Assembly (NCBI GenBank): GCA_965178125.1
Contig: OZ237735.1
Coordinates: 992,001-1,056,000, forward strand
Reading direction: 5' to 3'
From: Bilabrum cf. latius
Taxonomy: Eukaryota > Bigyra: Bicosoecida > Bigyra > Bicosoecida
Length of the DNA: 64,000 nucleotides
Shown here in pieces: positions 25,501 through 37,600 of this stretch (positions are counted from its first letter, which is position 1; each line of letters starts with the position of its first letter). The translations under genes and the position numbers were made by a program. The notes below the pieces were generated by a model, which was not told the DNA's origin, searched no databases, and worked only from the letters and a program-made list of their open reading frames with translations.

Positions 25501-26037
25501 CAAAGCAGTTGCGAGCTCCACCGATTGCGTGAGGTGCCAAGCCCCATCCGCTGCTGCTGTATCCCATCCAAACTAGTTCCTCACTACTTCCCGCATCTAG
25601 ATTCCGTGCAGAAACGGGCCGCTACTCGAAGAAGTTTGGTTTCGCATCGACGACAAGTCGAAGCGAAGCACGTCCTCTTCGGACAGAGAATTGACGTCGT
25701 ACAACTCGCTCTTGCTCAGCGATTGCGAAATGGCAGTCGTAACATACCCGCAAACTGTGAACAGGATCACGTCAAGAGCCGTCATTAAGATCAGAAAGGT
25801 GAAGACGAACCTAACATTTGGCCACGGCTCCAGCCAGAGATTGCTGAAGGTGTCTCCTTCGTTCTAGTTCGACTAGCTCGGCTTGTTTTCCTTGTCTGAC
25901 GATCCTGGAGTACGGTTGCGCTCGCTTGTGCTCGTCAAACCAGGGTATACCAGGGACGTCGAGCCTTCGCTCGACGGCTAGCGCATCCTTGTCCCGCTGC
26001 TCACGGCGCGCTTGTGTTCGCTCGATGCGCTCGGCAT
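19555..26037 (-). CDS. Polytopic membrane hybrid histidine kinase with degenerate ATPase and intact receiver
   Basis: The frame is open to a TGA at 19555-19557, with 20 in-frame TAGs. From the ATG at 26035-26037 it encodes 2,160 residues; the frame stays open to 26221, so an earlier Met is possible. Order: a short cytosolic tail, about six membrane helices, a Cys/Ser-rich loop, one helix, a lumenal domain with several NxT/S sites, paired helices, then the H-box with His near 944 (SHEARNSL). The second dimerisation helix comes only after a Lys-rich insert of about 200 residues. The catalytic domain looks degenerate: the N-box reads NILLFGVRRM with Phe where the Mg-binding Asn belongs (near 1494), the G1 Asp is not seen (VRGESPKF), and G2 reads GASLGL. 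The receiver is complete: VDDE, MDNGLPGM with the phospho-Asp, AHSG and LPKP. The protein may be a phosphotransfer scaffold rather than an active kinase. Confidence 0.85.
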
Positions 26038-26452
26038 CGGACTGAGCTTGGTATTATTATCGATGTTTGCGATATGGCCAATCTACTGCGATGAAGAGCG
26101 AGTTGTTAGTCCGGCAAACGACGATTGACTACAAACACTAGTCTTGCATGGCGGTGGTACCATGCAGACATGACTGTGCATGCTTGGGTTCCTTTTGAAA
26201 TATGACTGCATACAATTCTCTTACATGAGCCTTTTCACTTCCCTGACCAAGGATTCGAAGGGTCAATTGATTGTCGCGAGCGGCGACCCCATGTGCGGGC
26301 GTGGTCGCAACAGCAGTGGGCATGCGAGCGTGCACTGCATCCCTCACCAAAAATTAGCTTGCTCAGCTTTGTACACAACGATCAGCCTGCAATGGAGAAG
26401 ACATCAATGATCCGTTTGTCTGCACGGTAGAAGCGGCGCGTGTTTGGGAAAT
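26038..26452. other. Divergent intergenic region
   Basis: About 415 bases separate the histidine kinase start (minus) from the small Cys-cluster gene (plus), so both promoters should lie here. The kinase frame remains open on the minus strand as far as 26221, so part may be an N-terminal extension. No RNA gene or repeat is seen. Confidence 0.45.
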
Positions 26453-27298
26453 ATGAATGACTCCTTGGATCCGTTCTCTATTCACGACGATCAGCAACCC
26501 GAGCCTGATGATACCGATTGGAGTGTGTTCGAGGCCGAAGAGGGCCGATTTAGTTCCCGCGGATTGATCCAGCAAATGACCTAGATGACGTCGCTTAGCG
26601 AAGCGAGGCCAAAGGGGACCAGGCAGCAGCATCAAGCCGCTGAACCTAGTCGCGGAGGCGTAGAGTCGATCGCACTGCTTCACAGCGGGGCTTCTCCACA
26701 AGCATCTAAGGATTGGGCAGCATGTGCTCAACGTTCGTCTAGGCCTAGAGTCGATTCTGGCATTCACAGCTCAGATTCTGACGGGGGTGTGGCTCCTGAC
26801 GATGCTGCTAGTGGAGCACCTCGTGGAGGCCCTGCCACGGCGTGCTGCAGCAACTGCGAGGCCAGTTGCGCGGGTTACTGTCCCTGCTGTAGCCAGTGGG
26901 TCGCACCGGCCGTGAGGGTTGTATGTTCGACGATCCGAATAGTCTTGGCCTCAATACTCGGAGCCGAGCCCCGCGACCCGGAAGCGTCGCCTCACACTCA
27001 CCAGGTTCAAGTTTCGCATGTTCGCCTGGAGGACGCGCCAAGCTCTAGCAACCCTGCGCAGCGAGGCAGTGCGCATATAACTCGTTCGGCAGCGTTGCCA
27101 GCCCCGGCAAGATCGCCGCCTGACGCCTGCATGCAGGCGCGTGTGGCCGGTGCTCAGGCCCAGACCGCCGGCTCTGGATGGGAGACGACCCGGTGGGAGG
27201 GGGAGTGGCGCGAGGGTGACGAATAGGAAGAGGATCTCGACCTCGACCTTGACCTTGGGGCGGGCACTGTGAGTAGCGATGACGACGGTGCGTTTTGA
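26453..27298 (+). CDS. Uncharacterised 281-residue protein with a Cys cluster and acidic ends
   Basis: The frame runs from the ATG at 26453 to the TGA at 27296-27298, with TAGs at 26582 and 27224. The N-terminal 40 residues are acidic (DWSVFEAEEGRF). A compact Cys cluster (CCSNCEASCAGYCPCC, near residue 125) is followed by a hydrophobic stretch (APAVRVVCSTIRIVLASILG) that could be a membrane-associated helix; clustered Cys next to such a helix often means palmitoylation, though a small metal site cannot be excluded. The rest is Ser/Ala/Pro-rich and looks disordered. The C terminus is acidic, with an alternating Asp-Leu run just after the second TAG. I recognise no family. Both TAGs must be sense for the acidic tail to be part of the protein. 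Confidence 0.6.
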
Positions 27299-27557
27299 TG
27301 GGATGATGAGAGATCGATGCACGGTTGCGTGCAACGACCAGCTGACCGCAGCATGAAGCAGATTGAGCAAATCTACCCACTTCAATGGTTCTTTTAATTT
27401 TTGTCCTTCTTTCCAATGCATCTAATCAAGTATAGCAATGTACTTTTTCGCGGTCCACTCCCCCGGCTGATTCGTAGCGGACCGCTCCAAGCCGCTATTC
27501 AGAATAATCGTCAGGCCCCCAGGGGCCACCCAGTAGATCTAGCCGGCACCGAGCAGC
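27299..27557. other. Convergent intergenic region
   Basis: About 260 bases lie between the stops of the Cys-cluster gene (plus) and the aminotransferase gene (minus). I see nothing coding. Both transcripts presumably end here. Confidence 0.5.
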
Positions 27558-28979
27558 TTAGCTCTCTCCTTTAGAGATGACGGGGCTCCACTCCGGGCGC
27601 TCTACACGGCCGTACTGCACGTCGGTGATGGCCTGCCAGACCCTCTGGGCGAGCGGGCCCGCGCCCTCCTCTTGCTGCGGGTACAGCGGGCGCACCACCT
27701 TGCCATCGGAATCCATCGACTTGATCGGGCTGACTACCGCAGCCGTCCCGCACCCGAAACACTCCAGAAGCCTGCCAGCATCTGCGGCCCGCTCCAGCTC
27801 CCCCATGGTGATCTTCCTCTCGCTCACCTCGAACTCGCCCCACTCCCGCGCCAGCTCCAGCACAGACACCCTCGTCACGCCAGGCAGGATGGTCCCATCC
27901 AGCGGGGGCGTCACCAGCTCCTGTCCTGAGCCGTCCTCCTTCTCCAACAGCGCGAAAAAATTCATCGTCCCCGCCTCGGTCACCTCCCCCCCGTCCTCCT
28001 CGCCAAATACCCACAGCACCTGAGAGAATCCCTTGCCAGCGGCGAGCACCTGCGGCTGGATGGTCGGGCCGTAGTTAGAGCCCAGCTTGCTGGCGCCGGT
28101 GCCACCGGGCCACGCCCGGACGTATCGGCGCTCGGCCAGCAGGCTGACTGGTTTGAAACCCTCGGGATAGTAGGGGCCCACCGGCGCTGCAATGCAGTAC
28201 AATTTCACGCTGCCGCTCGGCCCCACGCCGAGGAAGGGGTGCGTGGAAATGGCTGTGGGTCTGAGGTACAGGGAATATCCATCGCCCTCAGGAATCCAGT
28301 CCTGATCGACACGCACGAATTCCTCGATGCACCTCAGGAACTCTTCCTTGTCAAAGGCAGGAAACTGAAGCCGGGTGCAGGAATCCCAGAATCGGTCCAT
28401 GTTCTTCATGGGGCGGAACATGCGAACATTGCCGCTATCATCGCGATACGCCTTCATCCCTTCAAAGCACTCCAATGCGTAGTGCAAGACACTTGCGGCA
28501 GGATCGATCTAGAACGGTGCATACGGGACGATCTTCGGCGACTCCCAGCCTCCGGTCTTCGTCCAGTTCACTTCCATCATGTGGTCACTGAATGTGGTGC
28601 CAAATGTAAGCTCCTCTTTAGGTTTCTTGGACTTGGGCGCCTTCGTCTTCTCGATAACCATCCGTGATGACTGCGGCAGCAAAGATGGGGAGCACTGAGG
28701 AGCACGTGCCACGTAGCGCTTGCATGTGTCCGTGTCAGACCCTATTCATGATCCAGATGCAAGCGAAGGGATTCAATAATCATAGTTGTACCGGTGTTTG
28801 GAGAACAGCGCCAACACAACCAGACTGCGGCGATCAATCATGGCAGTTGCACAAGGGAGGCTCACATCAATGCCACCGCCAACGGAGGCAGCTTCCGAAG
28901 ACATGCGCTGCACTGAAGGCCTTCCGATTGAGAGAACTCTCGCTGAAATTCGACTGCTTGACATAATGAGCCTGTTCAT
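27558..28979 (-). CDS. BCAT: Mitochondrial branched-chain amino acid aminotransferase
   Basis: Two exons, 28979-28866 and 28670-27558 (195-nt intron, phase 0), encode 408 residues. Exon 1 is a typical mitochondrial presequence: Arg/Ser-rich without acids (MSSSRISARVLSIGRPSVQR), so the enzyme should work in the matrix. The body matches class IV aminotransferases of the BCAT family: DHMMEVNW, LHYALECFEGMKAYRD, the PLP-lysine region GGTGASKLGSNYGPT, EAGTMNFFALLE and LDGTILPGVTR. The reaction is reversible transfer of the amino group of Leu, Ile or Val to 2-oxoglutarate. A TAG at 28509-28511 lies between VPYAPF and IDPAASVLHY, a position that is usually polar in BCATs, which is compatible with Gln. 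The stop is TAA. Under the standard code this gene would lose its N-terminal third. Confidence 0.95.
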
Positions 28980-29075
28980 GATGAGTTGAGTGACAATGCG
29001 TTGTTAATTGGCAACCGCACCATCGTGCCAATTTTAATGTTGCGAGCTAATAAATAACAACATTCAAATCGGATA

Positions 29076-30428
29076 ATGAACGTTCATTGGTCGGAAGCGC
29101 AAAAAAGGCGCATTTCAACCTTGTCCTCCTGCGGCAGGTACATGCCAGCTTCCGCTCCATCGGACGCGCAGACGAAGACTATAGCAATGGAGCAGCCAGA
29201 ACCGCAGACCGGAACTGGGAAGATTGCCGGGGTGGTTGCGTTCTACTTTGTGATTAGCATTTCTCTCGTGTTTGTGAACAAGACCATTCTTAGCTCAAAG
29301 GAGCTGTCCATTCCGGCGCCTCTGGCAGTCACATGGTTTCAGTGTCTAGTTTCAGCCATCATTTGCTACGCTGTAGGGGAGCTTGGACGTAACGCGAGCA
29401 AGGGCAGCTTCCTGTACTAGTTTCCGGCTCTTCGCATCGATCAGAAAACCCTGTTCAGCGTGGCAAAGCTGTCATTTTTCTTCGTGGGAATGATTACGTT
29501 TAATAATTTGTGTCTCAAGTACGTAGAAGTATCGTTTTATCAAGTGGCAAGATCGCTAACGATTGGATTCAATGTGCTCTTCACTTGGTTGCTCCTCGGG
29601 GAGCAAACCACTGCCCAGGTCGTTGGCTGCCTTGCCATTGTTGTCATGGGCTTTTATCTCGGTGAGACGTATTCTGTGTGGCGGATGGCTACCGCTGTGC
29701 CATTGTGCCATTCCAGTGCAAACAGCGCTCGGCGTTCGTCTCCGCTCCTACCCTGCCCCTCTCCCTCCGCAGGAACCGAGTCTGAAGTGAACTTTAGCCT
29801 ATTAGGAGTGATCTTTGGAGTTTCATCTAGTGCGTTTGTGTCCTTGAATTCAATCTTCATCAAGGAGGCCCTGGGATTCGTGAAGGCTGCGAACGTGGTC
29901 GAGAAGGGCAGGGACAAGATGTGGCTCCTCAGCGGCGTCAACAACGTGATCGCCACGGTGCTGTTCCTCCCGCTGATCCTGGTGTCTGGGGAAGTGGACA
30001 TTGTGCTAGAGCACTCGGACCAGCTGGCCAGCCCCGCCTTCTGGGGCAGCATGCTGCTGAGCGGCGTGCTCGGGTTCCTCATCGGTATCGCCACGGTCAT
30101 GCAGATCCAGGCCACCTCCCCGCTGACGCACAACGTCAGCGGGACTGCCAAGGCCGCCGTGCAGACCGTCCTGGGACTGCTATACTTCGGGAACGAGACC
30201 AACGTGACGAACATGACGGGCGTGGCGCTGGTGCTCGGCGGCTCCCTCCTGTACGCCTACGTGAGGCAGCAGGAGAAGGCCGCAGCAGACGCGGCGAAGA
30301 AGGTGGCCCAGGCGGCCCAAGTGGAACTGAAGGGCGCAAGCGCGGGCCCAAGCGAATCCGAGCTGGTCACTCGCGGTGCCGCCGCCGCCTCCTCCTCCGG
30401 CGGAGCTGACCGCAAAGTCGAGCTGTGA
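29076..30428 (+). CDS. SLC35C1: Golgi GDP-fucose transporter (SLC35C1-like)
   Basis: Exons 29076-29661 and 29773-30428 encode a drug/metabolite-transporter-fold carrier with about ten membrane helices. Strong family marks are SLVFVNKTILSS, GMITFNNLCLKYVEVSFY, VARSLTIGFNVLFTWLLLGE, SSAFVSLNSIF and SPLTHNVSGTAKAAVQTVLG, all typical of GDP-fucose transporters. It should exchange cytosolic GDP-fucose for lumenal GMP to feed fucosylation in the Golgi. The intron (29662-29772) is 111 nt, in frame and without a stop, so unspliced mRNA would insert 37 residues. One TAG (29418) lies just before FPALRID, where the human protein, as I recall it, has Asp, so a polar residue is expected. Start choice is uncertain: ATGs at 29076, 29142 and 29187 are all in frame. 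The tail is Ala/Lys-rich. The stop is TGA. Confidence 0.92.
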
Positions 30429-30568
30429 TCTGGTCTGGATGTCATTAGGGATGCTCGCACTGGCACAGAGCAAGTCCTCTCCCTATGGTACAAATACGCT
30501 TGGATTTTCCCATTCAATTAGACGGCGATTGCACAAAGAAAATTAATATTGTTCCAGCGACGGTGGAA

Positions 30569-31459
30569 TCACAGGATCATGCACCACTTCGATTTCTTCT
30601 TTGGCTTCTCGCGCGCCGACAGCCCGCAGCGAATTGCTTGGTCGAAAATCGCCTTCAATCCCGTTGTGTGAAGCGCACTGCACTCCATGTACTGTACTGC
30701 ACCAATCTCGCCGGCCAATTTGGTACCATCCTCAGCGGACAGCGGAGCGCGGCCTTCCTCCTTCAATTCTGCAAGCGCCTTGGGGTCTTCGCGCAGGTCT
30801 GTCTTGGTACCGACAAGAATAATGGGAACCCCTTTCGCGTGATGATCGAGCTCTGGCACCCACTTCCCGCGCACGTTCTCGTAGGATGCATGCGAAACCA
30901 CGCTGAAGCAGACTAAGAACACGTTCGTTCCTGGGTAGCTCAAGGGCCTAAGCTTGTCATAGTCCTCCTAGCCTGCAAAATGAATCCAAACAAAAGGGAA
31001 TGGGGGGCATAGCATGAATGGTAGGCCCCACAGCATCACGGCGTGACTTGCAGCTGCGGCAGTGTCTGCAGCCAAACTCACCGGCAGTGTCCCACAAACC
31101 CAGGTTTACAACAACACCGTCCACCAAAACGGATGCTGAGAAGTTGTCAAATATAGTTGGGATACTGCGGGGTTGGAACTTGGGAGTTGCAGTGCGTGGG
31201 CGAGCGCTAAGGCGCGCCAAGAGCAGCACCGCGAAGTTTACAGCAGGTGTGCTACGCATAGTAACTCACTACTCCGTCGGAAATTGGCTGCGATGAGTAC
31301 GAATACGCTCTATCAAGGCGGGAAGTGAGATGGGCTGCCTAAATTTCGAGTGACCGTCGAAACAGCATCTCACTTGTGGGTGTATGAAATCAGCATGCAG
31401 GTCTTGCCAACAGCGCCGTCCCCGACGACCACTGCCTTGACACTTTCATCACTCGCCAT
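30569..31459 (-). CDS. RAC: Rac/Rho-family small GTPase
   Basis: Four exons, 31459-31374, 31287-31270, 31164-31082 and 30972-30569, give 196 residues; the introns are 86, 105 and 109 nt. Exon 2 has only 18 nt. Visible are the P-loop [11 protein letters not shown], switch [14 protein letters not shown], switch II DTAG-(TAG)[12 protein letters not shown], the guanine-binding GTKTDL, CSAL, a polybasic KPKKKSK and a CAAX box CMIL, which predicts geranylgeranylation and membrane anchoring. It should act as a GTP switch for actin and membrane dynamics. The TAG at 30968-30970 falls exactly at the catalytic Gln61 position of Rac/Rho proteins, joined to DTAG by the exon 3/4 splice. This is the best single proof in the window that UAG means Gln. 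The stop is TGA. Confidence 0.96.
30968..30970 (-). other. TAG codon at the catalytic Gln61 of the Rac GTPase
   Basis: The codon directly follows the spliced DTAG motif and precedes [12 protein letters not shown]. Gln is almost invariant at this site in Ras-superfamily GTPases because it positions the hydrolytic water. Leu here would abolish hydrolysis, so Gln is the expected reading. Confidence 0.9.
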
Positions 31460-31678
31460 TAGATTAGGTGCACGCAGAACCCCGTAAAGTATGCCTAGGC
31501 TAGTCGCAGTGCGGTAGCCAAGTATCTGGGTCCCTACCGATCATGATGAGGTGACCGCACATTTTATCTTCATCTTAATTTATAGCATGAACGAGGTCGC
31601 ACGTAGAGACGCGCCTCAACCAGGTTGAGCAGTTGGAAACTACCCTCTTTGCCGTCAATTTCATGGATTTCGTGAAAA

Positions 31679-34600
31679 TTACACTATGGAGGCGGCCTGG
31701 TCGCGCTTCCCCCCCGCGGTGGAGGCTTCCCCTCTGCTGCCTCCACTCAGTGCTCCGCTGTCGACGCGGCGAATTTTAGTGCCTTCCTCTACCTGCTTGT
31801 TGTCCTGCCCAGGAAATGGAACCTTTGATATCGAGGTGGAGCTACCCTTCCGCATGCTGCGAGAGTCAGAGCCGTGCAGCGACCCAAGCCGGCGCGTTGG
31901 TGTGCCGCCGTGGCAGTGCGGCAGGCAGGTGCACCACCCTTTTTTTCGCAGCCATCTCAGGACCGCTTCCGTGTAGAACATGGCCACGAAGCCGGCAGGT
32001 ATGAGCGCAATGGCGCTGATGACTGTTCGGACCCACAGCTCCGCCTGCGTGCTCTCCCTGGCTATCTCCTCCTCCTGCGCCCTGGCCATCATCTCGAATG
32101 CAGCCACGCCCACAAGGCAACCGGCCATGATGTTGTAGCTGAGTCGTACCCGCCACTCACTGAGGGCCTGCATGGTCACCTGTGAGCCCATCAGAGCCAG
32201 AGCGATGAGGAAGAGAGCTCCGGCGCGAGCCAGGGGAGGCTCTGCCAGGAACACGCCAACGAATGCATACAGGTTCTTGCGCACGAAGAACCACGCTTCG
32301 TACCACAGCCTGTGCTCATGGTGCACCCACGCGCCGAATTCAACTCCTAGATCCTGCAGGGTGTCCATGCGGATGAGAGACCACCGTCTGTGGCGCTTGC
32401 TCTTCTTGGACCTGAGGCCGCCCTTGCCCTTGCCCCTGCCCTTCCCCCTGCGCCCGCGCCGGCTCGACAAGATCGCCTGGTCCGGGACAGTGCTCCACCG
32501 CTCTGTTGTTCTGGTGGGTGCCAAGATTCCGCTTTGCATTTCGCTGTGGCTACTCAGCGATCCAACCCGGCTGCCCTTGTTTGCAGTGGAACCTGCCGCG
32601 CTCCACGCCTCGATCACTACTGGCCTCCCGTCGCTGCCTTCGAAGCTTGGAGCAGACGGCTCTCGGGCCGATGGAAGCATATCGTCGGCATTGTCAGGGT
32701 CGGCTCTACCCTTCTCTCGGGAGCTAGTAGCTGCAGAATGCACGTGCGAGCTCCCATGTTGAACCGAGTGGGCCTCGCTCATGAGAATCGCCGCGTCTGC
32801 GCTGTCTACAGACCCTGTCACGGAAGACCTGGATGCGACGGATTTCATTGCGAACGATTCCGAGTTCATCGAATTCCCTTCGCTGAAACCCTCGTCGGCT
32901 GGATCTCCGCCACGGGCAATGATGTCGCGACGGGCCTGCGCCACCTGCTCCGGATGGAGCACAAACCAACCGTCGGTAGCATGCCCGGCCACGTACCTGC
33001 GATACGAGTCTGATGCTCGCAGTTTCGCACAGCAGCATGGCCCAAAGAGAGGCAAGGAGGCACAGCGAAGCCTTGTCCACTGGAACACGATCGCCACCCA
33101 GAAGCTGATACCGGTAAACTTGCCGTGGCGCAAAGCCTTCCCACCCCCAAGCTCGTTGAACATGACCCAAATCAGTGCAGTTGGAAGTCCAACCACGGCA
33201 ACAGCCACCACTGCAGCCATGACTGTGGCTGCCACAGTATGAGACGGGGTACCGCACTCTATTGTCAGCTGCGATCGCATGAGCGATGTCCCGGCAACCT
33301 CGCGGCACGACATGAATGCCAGCGCCGTGGTGATAACCGATGTATAGGCAATCAAGACGAGCCGCCACAAGGCACTGACGTATTTCATCAGCCAGGAGCT
33401 ACCCAGTTGCGCCGATGGCATGGGCAGCACAGCAATTCCCTCTGCTTCCAAATCCTCCGACTCTTCGCGATCACTGCCAGAGTCGTCAGGCCCATGAGTG
33501 GTTGACTTCTTCAAACCACCCCCCCAGTTGACGGCGGGGGTGTTGCGACTATATCACTGCAATTTGGCGCGGGGTTTGCCCCATACTTTGCCCCGGGCTA
33601 CTCTTGAGTGCCCTGGCTGGAACCCGAGGTCTGAATGCGCACCGTGGGAGCAGTTGTCGCCGCCGCCTGTTGCTACTGCTTCCTTGCTGAGTTTTCGACT
33701 TCGATCGTGTCTGGCAGGCAGGAGTCACCGCAGCACACGAAACAACAAAAACTACATTGTCGCACTCCATGATGTGCGTAGAGAGCACGGATGTGGGAGT
33801 GGCTGTGCTTGACAGACTTTGTCCGCACATCAAAGTTGAGCGCGAATAGGGCATCATCGCTTATCTGGGACGCACGCTCCATCGGCACTTCTCCTGTTCG
33901 CGACTGCAGCACCTCGTCTATGCGACCAGCATCAGCTGAACACGGGAAAAAGAAGGCACCCCAGCCACCCATGCTCTCCTTCACAAGGTGGGCTTTCCGA
34001 AACACACCCTCCAGCAGAAGGGCAAGCAGCACTTGTAGGATCAGCACGGTCGTCCACCCCAAGCTGAAGAACGCTGACGAGAAAGGAGCCAGCGGAACCA
34101 GGCAGGGGAACTCCTCGTCGCCGAGGAGAGACGAAAAGTCAAGAGCTGAGATATCCAACCGAATTGAAGCCATCCTGGAAGCACCCATGATCACGACTAG
34201 CATCTGGACAAAATCAGCGTACACCTTGAAAAGAGCAAAGCCCCCGGCGTCGTTGTCGTTGCTTGCCAACAGCAAGAATGCTACGACAGCGAAGCCAAGA
34301 AGTAAGGCAAACACAATGAACGGCGCGTTCGTACGGGTGCATCGCACACATGACGATCCGAACGGGGTGAAACCTTCGGCACACTCGCCGCACAGGGGGC
34401 TGTCATCAACTCGTCGAAACCCACAACGCTAAGGCGAGTCTAGGGAGCAAAACCCTGTGGGACTATTAATGCAGCACACGTCCGGATCACACCGATAGAG
34501 ATCGGCCAAGTCATCCGGATTCTACCAGAAATCACGCGCAGCCGCAATGTGGCTCCCTCCTGTGCAAGCTGCCCCTCTTGGGCACTCACGGCACACGCCC

Positions 34601-37600
34601 TGGGCGTCCAGGCTGTACGTGCCTTCTGGACACGGTACGCACAGCTAATTTGAGATGCGATACTCACCAACTTGGCATTTTATCTCTGTAGGCACGATTG
34701 GGCTGCTGTCACACAACACTTGGAGCCCCACGGCTTGCCTTCCGGCGAGCAGGACATCAGGTGGCATCAGACCAACACCAAAGGATGCTAGAGGCACAGC
34801 TGTTACACTTGGGTCAAGCATCCACTACAGGAATGCAGCAGTGATACGACCGTCCTCGCACGACAAAGCAGTATACCCGTCCATCTGGACAAGAGCCGAG
34901 GCCGCAGCGGCATCGGCATTCCCGCCTGCGGCAAGCCCCGCCGAATGCGTTTGAACGGCCGCAGTTGTAGACTAGAGAGATTCTGTGGACGAGAAGAACA
35001 GCCTTGGGACCATGGCGTACACAACGCCTCTGATGGGCCAGCAACCATCGGGAGTCACACTGTCTGTGAATCGCCACGACTCAGCCTAGAAAACATCCGC
35101 GCGGACCGTTCGAAACGACGATTGCTATGTTGTTCCGTTCACCGATGAATTTACATGCTACTCCACGGACACACAGTCCTGAAGAGACTCCGAGCTTACC
35201 GTCACTGCGTTGGGCTGACCATCACTACCCTGCACCAGCAAGGCTGCAGCTTCAGCTCGGACCTCGCCCACCTGCTGGAGGTATCCAAGCATTAAGTCTC
35301 CGTCCAGAATAATGGCCTCCATTTGACCTTCTCCTTGCACACGCCTATGAGACCCGGCTCCAGTCTGGGGCCAGAAGTCCAGATCAGTCTCAGTAGCTGC
35401 CTGGGCCGCGGAACGAGCTTGCTCGTCGTTGCTGGGTGCCAGAGCCAGAAGGCGGGCGCGCATCCAGGCCAAGAATGCCGCACTTGACCGTCCAAGTGCA
35501 GCAGTCATCAGGCGGGTGGACTCGCTTGGCGCCGCCTATACGAGCACTTTGATCGGCTATGCTGGCAAAACGCTCCCAAGTTCTGGGTTGTCCTGTTGCA
35601 GGGCAGGGGCATCCCAAGAAGTCACCGTTCCCATGTAGATCTGAGCGAGTGTCTCCATAGACAGTCGAAGCTAAGTGGATCCGATCGCAGACACTGAGTA
35701 AACCGGGGCCACGCCAACCACTGCCACAGGCAGGACCAGCGACTGGAACCTGGTACCTGCTGTGGAGCCATCTGCTGCAGCAGCGTCTCCGCCTCGGTGG
35801 GTGAGAGCAGCGTACCCGGGTATGGCGGCCGCTGAGCCAGCAGAAATGAGGGATACGTTCGCTCCAGGGAAGACGGCTGGAGCGCTCGGTGGGAGCCCAA
35901 TCGCTGTAGCTGTGGAGATCCTCGCGCCTGGGATATCTGACCAGCTAGTCGCTGGCGGTCTCAGCAGCAGGGCGAACCTAGCATCTCCAGAGCGCAGATA
36001 GCTGCTCGCCGTGTGTCCGAAGGTCAGTGTAGCCCCAAGAGCCTCTGCTTCAGATGTGCCCGTTTCCGTGTTGCTGAACTGCAGATTCCGGTGTGCGCTC
36101 ACCGGATCGCTGTAGCTCGTGGAGCGCAGAATGTCGCGCAGGGCACCAACGGCATCATCGAAGTCGACCCCTTTATCTTGGTCCAAGGAGTCTATCATCG
36201 ACAGCCCGCGAAGGGTGCTGGTGCCACCGACGCTCCTGCTACCGCTGGCCGAGGCACTGGCTGTGGTGCTCGTGCTTGGTATTGAAGCACCATTGTACTC
36301 CAGATCAACTGCTGGATCCACGACAGCATATGCACTTCGAAACAAATCGAGCACAGGTACCAGGGTGGACGTTCCAATGGCCGGCACAGCCTGCTGTTCC
36401 TCCACGGCAAGGGCGGGGGACCCAGCGCACTGCACTTGATGGAGGAGTCGACCGAGCACCTGATCACGCACTACCGCAGGAAGGGTCGCAAAACCAAGCC
36501 GAGCAGCTCCAGCCGCTACTACGGGTGACGTGTAGAACCACTGCCAGAACCGGACAGTTTCAATCCGCTCGCGACACAAAGCCTGCACGGCGTCATTGCC
36601 CAGCAGAGCCACGGCGTCGGCCTGCGAGTCGGTAGCCGCAATCGCAGCAGCCTGCGCGGCTTCATCGGTAATGGCGGTACCTCGGGCTTGTGCAAGCGGC
36701 AGTACAAGCTGTCTGACGGTAGTCGTCCTGAAAATGATGTAAGTGTACCCTGCCGCGGGCCACGCGAAGGATGAGGCAGCGTTTGACAGGTCAGCATTCA
36801 GCCTGTCGTCGAATCGCCCCCCGAGCTCCATCAAGGCAAATAGCACCCCATTGATGTCTGCATCCACAACAAGCCCGGCTCGGTTGCGTATAAGTGCTAC
36901 GCTAAGCCCGCGGTTGATGGCCTCGTTCGCCACAACGTATCCAATGGTGCCTTGCTTGGCAACCACACGCGATGCCACCCCTCTGTTCCCACTCACGGGC
37001 TGTAGCTCGCTTCGAGTACCCCCAGGGACGCTTGCATTCGTGACCGGCCATAAAGGCGCAGCTAGAGATCCGTCCCCGTCGGGTAGAGCGCTCGACTCGA
37101 AGAACGGCGAGGCGGCGCGCAGCATGCTCGCGAAGATGGCCGTGGTTCCACTGCCCCGGGCCCTGACCACGCGGATGATTGGAATGTCCGGGAACCTGCC
37201 ACTCAGATGCGGATTCTCGTCTTCGATTCGAGAATCATTCCAGAACAATACCGTGCCGGCGAACACGTCAGCAAGCAGCTCGCGCGACATGACAATCCGG
37301 TCGCCGACGGTGACGCCGGGAGAGATGTCTGAAACCGTGCTAGGTGCAGGTGCAGGCCCCGCCCTAGGCTGCAATGGCACATTATACGTTGGGACGACTG
37401 CAGCAGCGACAGTTGGAAACATCTGCAGGTCTGGGTACGTGCTGTAGTCGTTGTCGTCAAGTAGCGAGTCTGACCCTGCGTACTCCACAGGGTTCGCCCT
37501 AATCTCCCGTTTCCCTGATGAAGATCCGACAGCTTCATATGTTACTTCCTGCAGCGACAGACGGCCTGGAGCGAGACGAGGTGATCAGTGTCTTGTTGGA

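Noticed and set aside
30429-30568. Possible RNA gene between the transporter and Rac genes
   Set aside because: I see no tRNA-like arms, conserved boxes or hairpin; no tRNA, including the CUA-anticodon one, is visible in the window.
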